From JAFAMS01 sp049520515 (GTDB lineage Bacteria > Vulcanimicrobiota > Vulcanimicrobiia > Vulcanimicrobiales > Vulcanimicrobiaceae): 64,000 nt of DNA. The translations under genes and the position numbers were made by a program. The stretch is from NCBI GenBank assembly GCA_049520515.1, contig JBEKPS010000004.1, positions 124,001 to 188,000 of the forward strand, read 5' to 3'. The notes below the pieces were generated by a model. That model was not told where the DNA came from and did no database searches. It worked only from the letters and a program-made list of their open reading frames with translations. Below are positions 33,658 through 41,613 of this stretch, piece after piece. Every line of letters begins with the position of its first letter. The stretch's first letter is position 1.

Positions 33658-34551
33658 ATGCGCATCATCGAGTCGCTCGAGCAGCGGCAGCCGTTTTTCT
33701 CCTTCGAGTTTTTCCCGCCGCAGAACGACGATGGCGTGCGCTTGCTTTTCGATGCGATCGCGCAGCTGCGCGTCTTGCAGCCGGCCTTCGTTTCGATCAC
33801 CTATGGTGCCGGTGGTTCGACCCGGGCTCGCACCGTCGAGCTCGCCAAGCGTATCCGGAACGACCTGGGCATCGACGTAATGGCGCACGTTACGTGCGTC
33901 GGCGCGACGCGCGACGAGTTGCGTGCACTCTTCGACGATTTAGCGGCCGCCAATATTGAAAACATCATGGCCCTACGCGGCGATCCGCCCAAGGGAGAAG
34001 GAGCGTTCAGTCCTCCGAAAGGCGGTTTTGCGTACGCTTCGGAGCTGATCGCGATGCTTTCCAAGGAGTACACGTTTTGCATCGGAGCGGCGTGCTATCC
34101 GGAAACGCATCCGCAAGCGTTTAACGCCGAGACCGATTTGCGTAATGCCGTAGAGAAGGTCCGTGCCGGCGCAGATTTCCTGACGACGCAGCTCTTTTTC
34201 GACAACGAGCGTTACTTCACGTTCGTGCAGCGCGCGCGCGGCGCCGGCATCACGGTGCCGATCCTGCCAGGCATCATGCCGATTACCGACTACGCTCAGA
34301 TCAAACGCTTCACCGAAGTGTGTGGGGTAGAAATCCCGCTTCGGCTGCGTTCGGAGCTAGAACGCCGGGTTGACGAACCGGCAGCGGTCGGCGATCTCGG
34401 CGTTGCTTACGCTACGCTGCAATGCGCGGATTTGCTCGCGCGCGGCGCACCAGGCATTCACTTTTACACGCTGAACCGTTCGCCGGCAACTCGCGCCGTC
34501 TGTTCCGCGCTTCGTGCCGCAAGTCGTTGGCCCGGCCTAACGTTGGCGTAA
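33658..34551 (+). CDS. metF: 5,10-methylenetetrahydrofolate reductase
   Basis: FAD enzyme making 5-methyl-THF for methionine synthesis, 297 residues. FSFEFFPPQNDDG carries the catalytic Glu. Also VSITYGAGGSTRARTVELAKRI, MAHVTCVGATRDEL, NIMALRGDPPKGEG, DFLTTQLFFDNERYFTF, and PILPGIMPITDYAQIKRF. It stands between fliP and fliQ on the same strand, an unusual intrusion of a housekeeping gene into the export-gate cluster. No SAM or other methionine riboswitch precedes it; the gap to fliP is only 11 bases. Confidence 0.95.
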   Translation: MRIIESLEQRQPFFSFEFFPPQNDDGVRLLFDAIAQLRVLQPAFVSITYGAGGSTRARTVELAKRIRNDLGIDVMAHVTCVGATRDELRALFDDLAAANIENIMALRGDPPKGEGAFSPPKGGFAYASELIAMLSKEYTFCIGAACYPETHPQAFNAETDLRNAVEKVRAGADFLTTQLFFDNERYFTFVQRARGAGITVPILPGIMPITDYAQIKRFTEVCGVEIPLRLRSELERRVDEPAAVGDLGVAYATLQCADLLARGAPGIHFYTLNRSPATRAVCSALRAASRWPGLTLA

Positions 34552-34585
34552 CACTGGCGTAATCGCTCCGGCGTAGGCTCGCTGC

Positions 34586-34855
34586 ATGGTCGAGCTCGAG
34601 GCTCTGCTGCGTGAAACGTGCGTCGTGTGTGCCGTGCTTGCGCTTCCCGCCGTCGTCGTTGCGACGATCGTGGGTACGGCTGTTGCCGTCTTGCAAGCAG
34701 CGACGCAAGTCCACGAACAGACGCTCACCTTGCTGCCGAAACTCATGGCGATCGGCGCGCTCGTCGGCGTGTTCGGAGCATTCGGCTTGCGCCTTTGCGC
34801 CGGGCTCTTCGAGAACGCAATCGGCGCATTGCCTGCGATTGTCCACGGAGCATGA
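34586..34855 (+). CDS. fliQ: FliQ export-gate protein
   Basis: Two-helix membrane protein of 89 residues: LLRETCVVCAVLALPAVVVATIVGTAVAVLQAATQVHEQTLTLLPKLMAIGALVGVFG. The second segment (Q-AxTQ-xEQTLxxxPK) is the FliQ signature. Start ATG 34586. It overlaps fliR by 4 bases. Confidence 0.93.
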   Translation: MVELEALLRETCVVCAVLALPAVVVATIVGTAVAVLQAATQVHEQTLTLLPKLMAIGALVGVFGAFGLRLCAGLFENAIGALPAIVHGA

Positions 34856-35538
34856 CGGCGTGCGTGTTGGCCGTCTTTGCGCGTGCGCTCGGATTCTTCG
34901 TGCGCGCGCCCGGATTCTCGCGGTTGAACGTTCCGGCCAGCGTGCGTGTGTTATTTGCATTCGTGCTCGCGATTGCGGTGGCGCCCAGTGCCGGCCGTCT
35001 GCGCGATCCCTCAGCGATTGGGCTGCTAGCGATCGTTGCAAGCGAGGCATTCGCCGGTGCGGCATTCGGTTTTGGCGCAACGCTGATCTTTGAAGCGTTC
35101 GCCGCTGCCGGCCGAATGCTCGACGATCTCGTCGGCTTGCGTGCGAGCGTTCCCGGAATCGGCGTCGCGCCGGTCGGGTTCGGCGGGTTGTGGTTGCTCG
35201 TTTTCATCGCGGCATACTTCGCGCTGGGCGGAATCGACGCGCTGATCGTCGCGTTCGCGAAGACGTTCTCGGTCGTCCCGGTCGGCGCCGCGATTGACGT
35301 GCACGCGTTGCACGCCATCGGCTTCGAGTACGCGCCGCGACTTGCACGAATGTGCCTCGAATTCGCCGCACCCGCGATCTGCGTGACGCTCTGCATTCAC
35401 CTCAGACTCGCGGTGCTTGCACGTGTTGTCCCTCGCTTCGGACACTTGTCGTTAACGTACCCGGCGGCGTATGCCGGCGCGATGCTGATCGCGTTCGTTT
35501 CGCTTACGTCCGTTCGTGACGCGGTTCTCTATCGTTGA
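34852..35538 (+). CDS. fliR: FliR export-gate protein
   Basis: Polytopic gate protein, 228 residues: FARALGFFVRAPGFSRLNVPASVRVLFAFVLA matches the FliR N-terminus; EAFAGAAFGFGATLIFEAFAAAGRMLDDLVG matches the second block. Later helices have FSVVPVG and LEFAAPAICVTLCIHLRLAVLARVVP. Start ATG 34852. It overlaps flhB by 4 bases (TTG start). Confidence 0.93.
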   Translation: MTACVLAVFARALGFFVRAPGFSRLNVPASVRVLFAFVLAIAVAPSAGRLRDPSAIGLLAIVASEAFAGAAFGFGATLIFEAFAAAGRMLDDLVGLRASVPGIGVAPVGFGGLWLLVFIAAYFALGGIDALIVAFAKTFSVVPVGAAIDVHALHAIGFEYAPRLARMCLEFAAPAICVTLCIHLRLAVLARVVPRFGHLSLTYPAAYAGAMLIAFVSLTSVRDAVLYR

Positions 35539-36434
35539 AGTCGTTTGAGCCGACGCCTTCGCGGCTCGAGCGCGCACGCCGGGAAGGCGACCATCCGCTC
35601 TCGCGTGATGCCGTCACCATCGCGTCGTTCTGCGGTGCGTCTCTGGGATTGCTGGCTGTCGCTCCGTTTGGTCGCTCCGTACTCTTGGACGGGATGCGCG
35701 CGATCCTGAGCGCAGGAAGCAGCACGCGCATCGGACTTGCGTTGTTCACCGTACTCGCGGTGACGGCGGGCTGCGGAATCATCGCGACCGTATTCGCGAC
35801 CTTCGTGCAGACGCGCGGGTTGTCGGTTCGCCCGCTCGCGTTTCGGTTGAGCCTAACGCCTCCGCTCGGAACGGGTTTCGCGCGCGGCGCGCTTGCGGTC
35901 ATCGCGGGGCTGGCACTTCTCGCGTCCACGATCGGCCCGGCACCATACGCAATCAAGCGTGCGATCGAAGGGATGCTTGCAATCGGCATTATCGCAGCAG
36001 TGATCGACGTGCTCGTCGTCCATAAGAGCTGGCGGCGGCGCTTGCGCATGACGTTCGATGAATTGCGGCGCGACATGCGCGAGCATGATGGCGATCCGCA
36101 AACGCGCGGACGACGGCGGCGCTTGCACCGGATGATGGTCCGCGGTGCGCTGCGCAACGTTCGGCGCGCGACCTTCATCGTCGTCAATCCGACGCACATT
36201 GCGATCGCTTTGCGCTACGTCGCCGATGAGATGCCGGTTCCGATGATCTTGGTTCGTGCGGCCGACGAGGGCGCATTACGCGTTAGAAAGCTCGCGGCGG
36301 AGGCGCACATACCGTTGATCGAAGATCCGCCCCTGGCGCGGGAACTCTATGCGCATGATGCACTCGGGCCGATTCCGCCCGAGGTCTACCTCGCCGTCGC
36401 ACAGATCATCGCGACATTGCAGAGAGAATCCTGA
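35535..36434 (+). CDS. flhB: FlhB export-switch protein
   Basis: Substrate-specificity switch, 299 residues. It begins with the typical EPTPSRLERARREGDHPLSRD and has four membrane segments. The cytoplasmic domain carries NPTH at residues 218-221 (FIVVNPTHIAIALRY), the self-cleavage site between Asn and Pro. Then VPMILVRAADEGALRVRKLAAEAHIPLIEDPPLAREL. All switch features are intact even though no hook gene is in the locus. Start TTG 35535. Confidence 0.96.
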   Translation: MKSFEPTPSRLERARREGDHPLSRDAVTIASFCGASLGLLAVAPFGRSVLLDGMRAILSAGSSTRIGLALFTVLAVTAGCGIIATVFATFVQTRGLSVRPLAFRLSLTPPLGTGFARGALAVIAGLALLASTIGPAPYAIKRAIEGMLAIGIIAAVIDVLVVHKSWRRRLRMTFDELRRDMREHDGDPQTRGRRRRLHRMMVRGALRNVRRATFIVVNPTHIAIALRYVADEMPVPMILVRAADEGALRVRKLAAEAHIPLIEDPPLARELYAHDALGPIPPEVYLAVAQIIATLQRES

Positions 36435-38539
36435 TGCGCTCGACCTACGCATTTGCGGCCGTCGTACTCGGGATCGTCTTCGTTTTGGTGGTTCCTCTAC
36501 CACCGCCGCTCCTCGACTTGCTTTTAGGGATCGATATTCTTGCAGCCGCCCTCGTGCTGCTCGTCGCGATTCGCATCGAAGAGCCGCTGCAATTTTCTGC
36601 CTTTGCGCCTGCGCTGCTGGTCGCGACGCTCTATCGTCTGGCTCTCGATGTATCCGCAACACGTCTCATCTTGACCCACGGCGACGAACCGGGAGGCGTC
36701 GGTGCCGTCATTCCGGCCTTCGGTGCGTTTGTTGTTGGCGGTAGTCCGATTGTGGGATTGATCGTCTTTGCGATCCTGATAACGATTCAGTTCGTCGTCG
36801 TTGCCACCGGCGCGCAACGCGTCGCAGAGGTCGCGGCGCGATTCACGCTCGATGCGATGCCGGGCAAGCAAATGGCCATTGATGCCGACGTGCACGCCGG
36901 TGTCCTCGACGCCGACGCGGCGCGCGCACGCCGAGCGCGGATTCAGGCCGAAGCCGATTTCTACGGCGCGATGGACGGCGCCGGAAAGTTCGTCAAAGGT
37001 GACGCCGTCGCTGCGCTCGTGATCGTCCTCCTGAACCTCGGCGGCGGAATCGCGATCGGTCTCACGCATGGCCTCGCGCCGGCCGATGCCTTCGCGCGCT
37101 ACTCAATTCTCTCGATTGGGAATGCGCTCGTAACCACGCTCCCGGCGTTTTTGATCTCGGTTGCGATGGGGTTGATGGTCACGCGCGTCGCCGTCGAGCG
37201 TTCCCTTGGGAGCGACCTTGCACAGCAGTTGCTGGCGCGTCCCGACGCGCTGCGTGGCGCTGCGGCATTGATCGGGATCCTCGCGTTCATTCCGGCGCTT
37301 CCCGGGCCGCTGTTTGCCGCGCTTTCCGCCGCGGCGTTTTTCGCATCCCACCTCGCGCAGCGTAAGCAGCGCGACGACCGCGCATCCGTCAGGAAAAAAC
37401 ATTCGGATGCGCGACGGATTGCTTTACGGCGCCCCGAGAGCGCGCTCGGTCTCGTCGGTGTGGATGCGATCGCGATCGACGTCGGCGCGGATTTGCTCGC
37501 CTTGCTGAAGCCGCCGTACGATGACGCGCTGCTCGACCGGATCGGAGAGATTCGGCGTGCGCTTGCAATCGAGATTGGAATCGCGATTCCCGGCGTACGC
37601 CTGCGGGACGACCTCACGCGCGAAAAGGACACGTACGCGATTCGCGTGCACGACGCCGTCACGGCCGTCGGCCGCTTACGGCTCGACCGGTTGCTCGCCG
37701 TGGGAAATGAAGCACTGCTGGCGCGCATCGCCGGTGAGGCGGTGCGAGAACCGGTCTACGGTCTTTCCGCGCGTGCAATCGAGCCATCGCTGCGCTCGTC
37801 AGCTGAAAAAATCGGACTGATCGTATTCGATCCGATTTCGATCCTCGGATCGCATTTGGCAGAAGTTGCGCGCCGGCACGCGGCCGAGCTCTTCGGCCGT
37901 CAAGAGTTTGCGACGTTGCTCGAGCACCTTCGCGGAATTGCGCCGGCGATCGTCAAGGAGATCGGCGATACCGTTCCAGTCGCGCTTGCACACCGCGCTT
38001 TCGTCTTGCTCTTGCGTGAGAAGATGTGGCCGCGCGATCCGCTCGTCGCACTCGAAGCGCTTGTCGATGCTGGCGGCGGGTCGCAAGCGCGCGAGCTCGC
38101 AGAAGCGATGCGCCGGCGCCTCGTTCCGATGGAGCTGCGACGCCGCAATCGCGTACCACATGTGCTCGTCGCAGCCCCGGACCTCGAAGAGATGCTCGTG
38201 CGCTACGACGATCCCGAGATCGGCGTTGCGCCGGATCCCGGTTTCGCCCTCGGTTTGCGCGCCGCGCTCGCTGCGCACACCGGCGCGATCGTCACCGGCT
38301 CGCGCGCGAGACCGTTACTCGGCGAGCTCGTCGTGCGATGGGGAATCGAGCTTGAAGTGTTTTCTTACGCTGAGCTGCCGCGCGAGATGCCACTCGAACC
38401 GAGGGGAACGCTCGTAGTCGAACACGACGGGCAAAGCCCGGTAACGGTCAACACGCAGTCGATTTCCGAAAATCCGCGCGTCGAGCCGATCGCCACGGCG
38501 AGGTCGGCAAGCCCAGGCGCGGTGATATTGACGAGCTGA
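36434..38539 (+). CDS. flhA: FlhA export-gate protein with an overprinted C-terminal tail
   Basis: Major export-gate protein, 701 residues, eight membrane helices then a cytoplasmic ring domain. FHIPEP-family signature in ALLVATLYRLALDVSATRLIL and RFTLDAMPGKQMAIDADVHAGVLDADAARARRARIQAEADFYGAMDGAGKFVKGDA (FLIPEP loop), with DPLVALEALVD-type region and TGSRARP in the cytoplasmic domain. The conserved part ends near FSYAELPREMPLEPRG. The remaining ~45 residues lie antisense to fur. Last gene of the locus. Confidence 0.96.
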   Translation: MRSTYAFAAVVLGIVFVLVVPLPPPLLDLLLGIDILAAALVLLVAIRIEEPLQFSAFAPALLVATLYRLALDVSATRLILTHGDEPGGVGAVIPAFGAFVVGGSPIVGLIVFAILITIQFVVVATGAQRVAEVAARFTLDAMPGKQMAIDADVHAGVLDADAARARRARIQAEADFYGAMDGAGKFVKGDAVAALVIVLLNLGGGIAIGLTHGLAPADAFARYSILSIGNALVTTLPAFLISVAMGLMVTRVAVERSLGSDLAQQLLARPDALRGAAALIGILAFIPALPGPLFAALSAAAFFASHLAQRKQRDDRASVRKKHSDARRIALRRPESALGLVGVDAIAIDVGADLLALLKPPYDDALLDRIGEIRRALAIEIGIAIPGVRLRDDLTREKDTYAIRVHDAVTAVGRLRLDRLLAVGNEALLARIAGEAVREPVYGLSARAIEPSLRSSAEKIGLIVFDPISILGSHLAEVARRHAAELFGRQEFATLLEHLRGIAPAIVKEIGDTVPVALAHRAFVLLLREKMWPRDPLVALEALVDAGGGSQARELAEAMRRRLVPMELRRRNRVPHVLVAAPDLEEMLVRYDDPEIGVAPDPGFALGLRAALAAHTGAIVTGSRARPLLGELVVRWGIELEVFSYAELPREMPLEPRGTLVVEHDGQSPVTVNTQSISENPRVEPIATARSASPGAVILTS

Positions 38540-38844
38540 GTGCAGTTTGTACACAAAAGATGATGATGTTTTTCGAGCACGGCTTCAAAGCGTGCCGCCG
38601 AACCTGCATGCGAAAACACTTGCACGAGGCCAAGCTCGCGCAGGATATCGAGCGTGCGGTAGATCGTCCCGAGGCTTACGCCGGGAAGTTCCTCGCGAAC
38701 GCGTTCTAAAATCGTTTCCGCAGAAAGATGTGCTGCGCCGTCTAGGGCACGCAGAATCGCGGCGCGCTGCTTCGTCAGACGATATTTCGTCTGAAGAAGG
38801 CCGGCGTCGACCCCCTTAACATCCACCATCTCAAGCGCCCTCAT
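38365..38844 (-). CDS. Fur-family metal/peroxide-responsive repressor
   Basis: Winged-helix repressor of 159 residues. It has YRLTKQRAAILRAL, LSAETILERVREELPGVSLGTIYRTLDILRELGLV (DNA-binding), FEAVLEKHHHLLCTNCTQLVNI with metal-binding His/Cys, and GLCPSC at the end of the dimerisation domain (two CxxC pairs, structural Zn). Fur, PerR and Zur cannot be told apart here. The stop lies 175 bases inside the convergent flhA; the last 18 residues (STTSVPLGSSG...) are beyond the conserved fold. ATG 38844; ATG 38829 also possible. Confidence 0.88.
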   Translation of the reverse strand: MRALEMVDVKGVDAGLLQTKYRLTKQRAAILRALDGAAHLSAETILERVREELPGVSLGTIYRTLDILRELGLVQVFSHAGSAARFEAVLEKHHHLLCTNCTQLVNITAPGLADLAVAIGSTRGFSEIDCVLTVTGLCPSCSTTSVPLGSSGISRGSSA

Positions 38845-38851
38845 TCACGGT

Positions 38852-38880
38852 TTGACCCGGGATGCCGACCCTGCTACAAT
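38852..38880 (+). promoter_or_regulatory. Strong promoter for secD-secF
   Basis: TTGACC (38852-38857), 17-base spacer, TACAAT (38875-38880). Initiation near 38887 puts the secD start at ATG 38912 and excludes the longer upstream frame. It lies 7 bases from the divergent fur start codon, so the two genes share a compact control region. Confidence 0.8.
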
Positions 38881-38911
38881 CTTGCGGTTCTCCCCTTCCC
38901 TTTGGCGGAAA

Positions 38912-40270
38912 ATGTGGTCTAGATTCAAGAACCCGCTGAAGGCGGCACTGCTGGTCGTCTTCGTCGCCCTCTGCGTTTGGGCGATCGTGCCTGTACAACA
39001 GAAAATTCGATTGGGCCTCGACCTACAAGGCGGCGTCCAGGTCATTTTGCAGTTGCAGCCGACCAAAGACGTCCCGGCGATCACGAGCCAGGTGCAGAGC
39101 CAGGTCGTGCAGGTCATCGATAATCGTATCAACGGCCTGGGCGTAACGGAGCCACAGATCACGCGTATCGGCAACGATCGGATTTTGGTCGAGCTGCCCG
39201 CGGTGAAGAATCCCGACGATGCGATTCGCGCGCTCAAAGACGTCGCGCATCTCGAGTTCAAGATCGTTCCGGAGCAGGTTGCGACGCGTGCGTACGCGGC
39301 GCAGACGTCCGGCAAAGATCAAGCCTATATACAAGGAAGCGTCGAGAAGCCGTCGCCCGCATATCTCGCGAGCGGACCAACGATCTACAGCGGTGCCGAG
39401 CTCAAGGGTGCACAAGCCGGGTACGATCAAAGCGGCAAGCCAAAAATCGACTTTCAAACGAAGAATGCCGGCAAGTTTGATACCCTGACACGCAAGTATC
39501 TGCATCAGAATCTCGGCATCTTCTTGGACGGCAGTTTCGTTTCGTCGCCGGTCATTCAATCGCCGATCGGTGAAAGCGGCGAGATCACCGGCAGCTTTAC
39601 CGAAGACGACGTCGTCCGCACCGCCAACGAGCTGAACGCGGGTGCGCTGCCCGTTCCCGTCGTGATCATCTCGAACGATACGATCGGTCCCGTACTCGGA
39701 CAGACCGACTTGACGGAATCGCTCTACGCTGCGGCGCTCGGTCTCGGCCTCGTGCTCGTGTTCATGATCATCGTCTATCGTCTGCCCGGACTGCTCGCCG
39801 ATTTGGCGCTGGTCGTCTACGTCGTTGCGCTCCTCGCGTTGCTTGCCGTCAACAAGGCAACGCTGACGCTGCCGGGCATCGCCGGATTCGTGCTCTCGAT
39901 CGGTATGGCGGTCGATGCGAACGTTCTGATCTTCGAGCGTCTCAAAGAAGAGCTGTGGGCGGGCAAGACCTTGCGCGCTGCGGTGCGCACCGGATTCGCG
40001 CGCGCGTTCACGACCGTGTTCGACAGTCACGTCACGACGATCGTCGGCGCAGGCGTCTTGTTCATGCTCGGAACCGGCACGGTCAAAGGCTTCGCGTACA
40101 CGCTATTTTGGGGCACCGTGTTCTCGCTTGGAACCGCCGTCTACATCACGCGCTTCTTCATGGACGTCGTCGTCGATGCGGACATCGTTACATCGCCCTC
40201 CGCGTATGGCGCGAGCGCGAGCGACATTGCCGAGACAAAGCGGGCTAATGCCGTGAAAGCCGGAGCGTAG
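38912..40270 (+). CDS. secD: Protein translocase subunit SecD
   Basis: Accessory Sec subunit that pulls exported proteins by the proton-motive force, 452 residues. TM1 AALLVVFVALCVWAIV, then the D1 motif RLGLDLQGGVQVIL. Periplasmic P1 region with ELPAVKNPDDA and ITGSFTEDDVVRTANELNAGALPVPV. Five C-terminal helices with GLVLVFMIIVYRLPGLLADLALVVYV and GFVLSIGMAVDANVLIFERLKEEL. ATG 38912 preceded by GGCGGA. Only one base separates its stop from secF. Confidence 0.96.
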   Translation: MWSRFKNPLKAALLVVFVALCVWAIVPVQQKIRLGLDLQGGVQVILQLQPTKDVPAITSQVQSQVVQVIDNRINGLGVTEPQITRIGNDRILVELPAVKNPDDAIRALKDVAHLEFKIVPEQVATRAYAAQTSGKDQAYIQGSVEKPSPAYLASGPTIYSGAELKGAQAGYDQSGKPKIDFQTKNAGKFDTLTRKYLHQNLGIFLDGSFVSSPVIQSPIGESGEITGSFTEDDVVRTANELNAGALPVPVVIISNDTIGPVLGQTDLTESLYAAALGLGLVLVFMIIVYRLPGLLADLALVVYVVALLALLAVNKATLTLPGIAGFVLSIGMAVDANVLIFERLKEELWAGKTLRAAVRTGFARAFTTVFDSHVTTIVGAGVLFMLGTGTVKGFAYTLFWGTVFSLGTAVYITRFFMDVVVDADIVTSPSAYGASASDIAETKRANAVKAGA

Positions 40271-40271
40271 A

Positions 40272-41516
40272 ATGTTCTTCCGGCGTCTGAATTGGAATAT
40301 CGTCAGCTGGTTCCGGATCGTCTCGGCGATTTCGTATGTTGTGATTGCCGCCGGCCTCATCACGATGGGTGTCCACTGGAAGAATACCGGCGCTCCGCTG
40401 CGCCTCGGTCTTTCGTTCACCGGCGGAACCGACGTCACGCTCAAATTTGACCGGACCGTCACGCAGGCTCAAATCGCGTCCGCACTTTCGACGGTCGGCG
40501 TCGGCGACGAGCGGATCAATACGCTTACCAAGGCCGGCGATGTTCCCGATTCGCGTTGGAGCATCGAGACCCAAACCGATTTCGGCAACGACACGACCAA
40601 GCTGTGGACTGCGCTCGGAACCGTAGCGACGGTCGATCGCGCTCAATCGTCGGTTTCGACGGTCGGTCCGACGCTCTCGCACGAGTATCTGCTGCACGCG
40701 CTTTATGCGCTGGTCATCGCGATCACGATCCAGTTCATTTACATCGCGTTCCGTTTCGGTTGGAACTATATCTTTGGACTCGTCGCGATCATCGCGCTCG
40801 TGCGCGACTCCCTGATGATGATCGGCATCTACGCCATCGCCGACAAACGTGTCGACGACGCGTTCTTGGCCGCCGTTCTGACCGTCATCGGTTACTCGGT
40901 CATGGATACGATCGTCATTCTCGACCGGATCCGCGAGAATACGAAAGTCATGGACGGCGAGCCGTACGAGCTGATCGTCAATACCTCGATTCTGCAAACG
41001 ATGACGCGCTCGGTAAACACGCTCGCGACCGTCGTCATTACACTGGTCGCGCTCTTAGCGCTGGGCGGCGCATCGCTCAAAAACTTCGCGTTCGCGCTGC
41101 TGGTTGGTATTTGCTCGGGTGGCTATCACTCGATCTTTTACTCGGCACCGCTCGTCGTTCGGCTGCGCAAACAGCAGTTGGAGCGGGCAGAGCGGCGTCG
41201 GGCACTCGGCTTGAGTACGCCCTCCGTGCGTCCACGGACGGTCGCTGAAGCCAAGGCGCAGGCCTCGCGTACCGCAATCGAGCGCGAAGCAATTCTGGCT
41301 GCTCGTAAAGAGCGCAAGGAAAAGGGGAAAACCGACGTGCGTGACGGCGGGCAACCGCGTTTGACGCGCTATCGTAAACGTCGGATCGTGACGGCGGCGA
41401 CCGAAACGATCGAGCCGGAAATCGATCCGCTCGATGCGCAGCGCGCCGGTCTGCACGACGAAGCGCTTGAACAAGGTCACGAGGAGATAAAACTCAATCT
41501 CGAAGAGACCGAGTAA
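40272..41516 (+). CDS. secF: Protein translocase subunit SecF with long charged C-terminal tail
   Basis: Partner of SecD, 414 residues where SecF usually has about 300. Core: NIVSWFRIVSAISYVVIAAGLI, LGLSFTGGTDVTLKF, ALYALVIAITIQFIYIAFRFGWNY, VIGYSVMDTIVILDRIREN, and TRSVNTLATVVITLVALLALGGASL. After the last helix comes a ~115-residue hydrophilic tail, first Arg/Lys/Ala-rich (LERAERRRALG, RKERKEKGKTD), then acidic (EPEIDPLDAQ...EEIKLNLEETE). The tail is likely cytoplasmic; its role is unknown. Confidence 0.95.
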   Translation: MFFRRLNWNIVSWFRIVSAISYVVIAAGLITMGVHWKNTGAPLRLGLSFTGGTDVTLKFDRTVTQAQIASALSTVGVGDERINTLTKAGDVPDSRWSIETQTDFGNDTTKLWTALGTVATVDRAQSSVSTVGPTLSHEYLLHALYALVIAITIQFIYIAFRFGWNYIFGLVAIIALVRDSLMMIGIYAIADKRVDDAFLAAVLTVIGYSVMDTIVILDRIRENTKVMDGEPYELIVNTSILQTMTRSVNTLATVVITLVALLALGGASLKNFAFALLVGICSGGYHSIFYSAPLVVRLRKQQLERAERRRALGLSTPSVRPRTVAEAKAQASRTAIEREAILAARKERKEKGKTDVRDGGQPRLTRYRKRRIVTAATETIEPEIDPLDAQRAGLHDEALEQGHEEIKLNLEETE

Positions 41517-41613
41517 GTCTCTTAGTTCGCCGGCTCTGCCTCCCGCAACGCCGTCCGAGGCAGCGTTCGAGCGTCTCATCGCGACGTTTGATGAGGAAAA
41601 AACCGAATCGAGC

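Noticed and set aside
38852..38911. Longer secD start
   Set aside because: It coincides with the -35/-10 promoter; SecD proteins start close to the first membrane helix.
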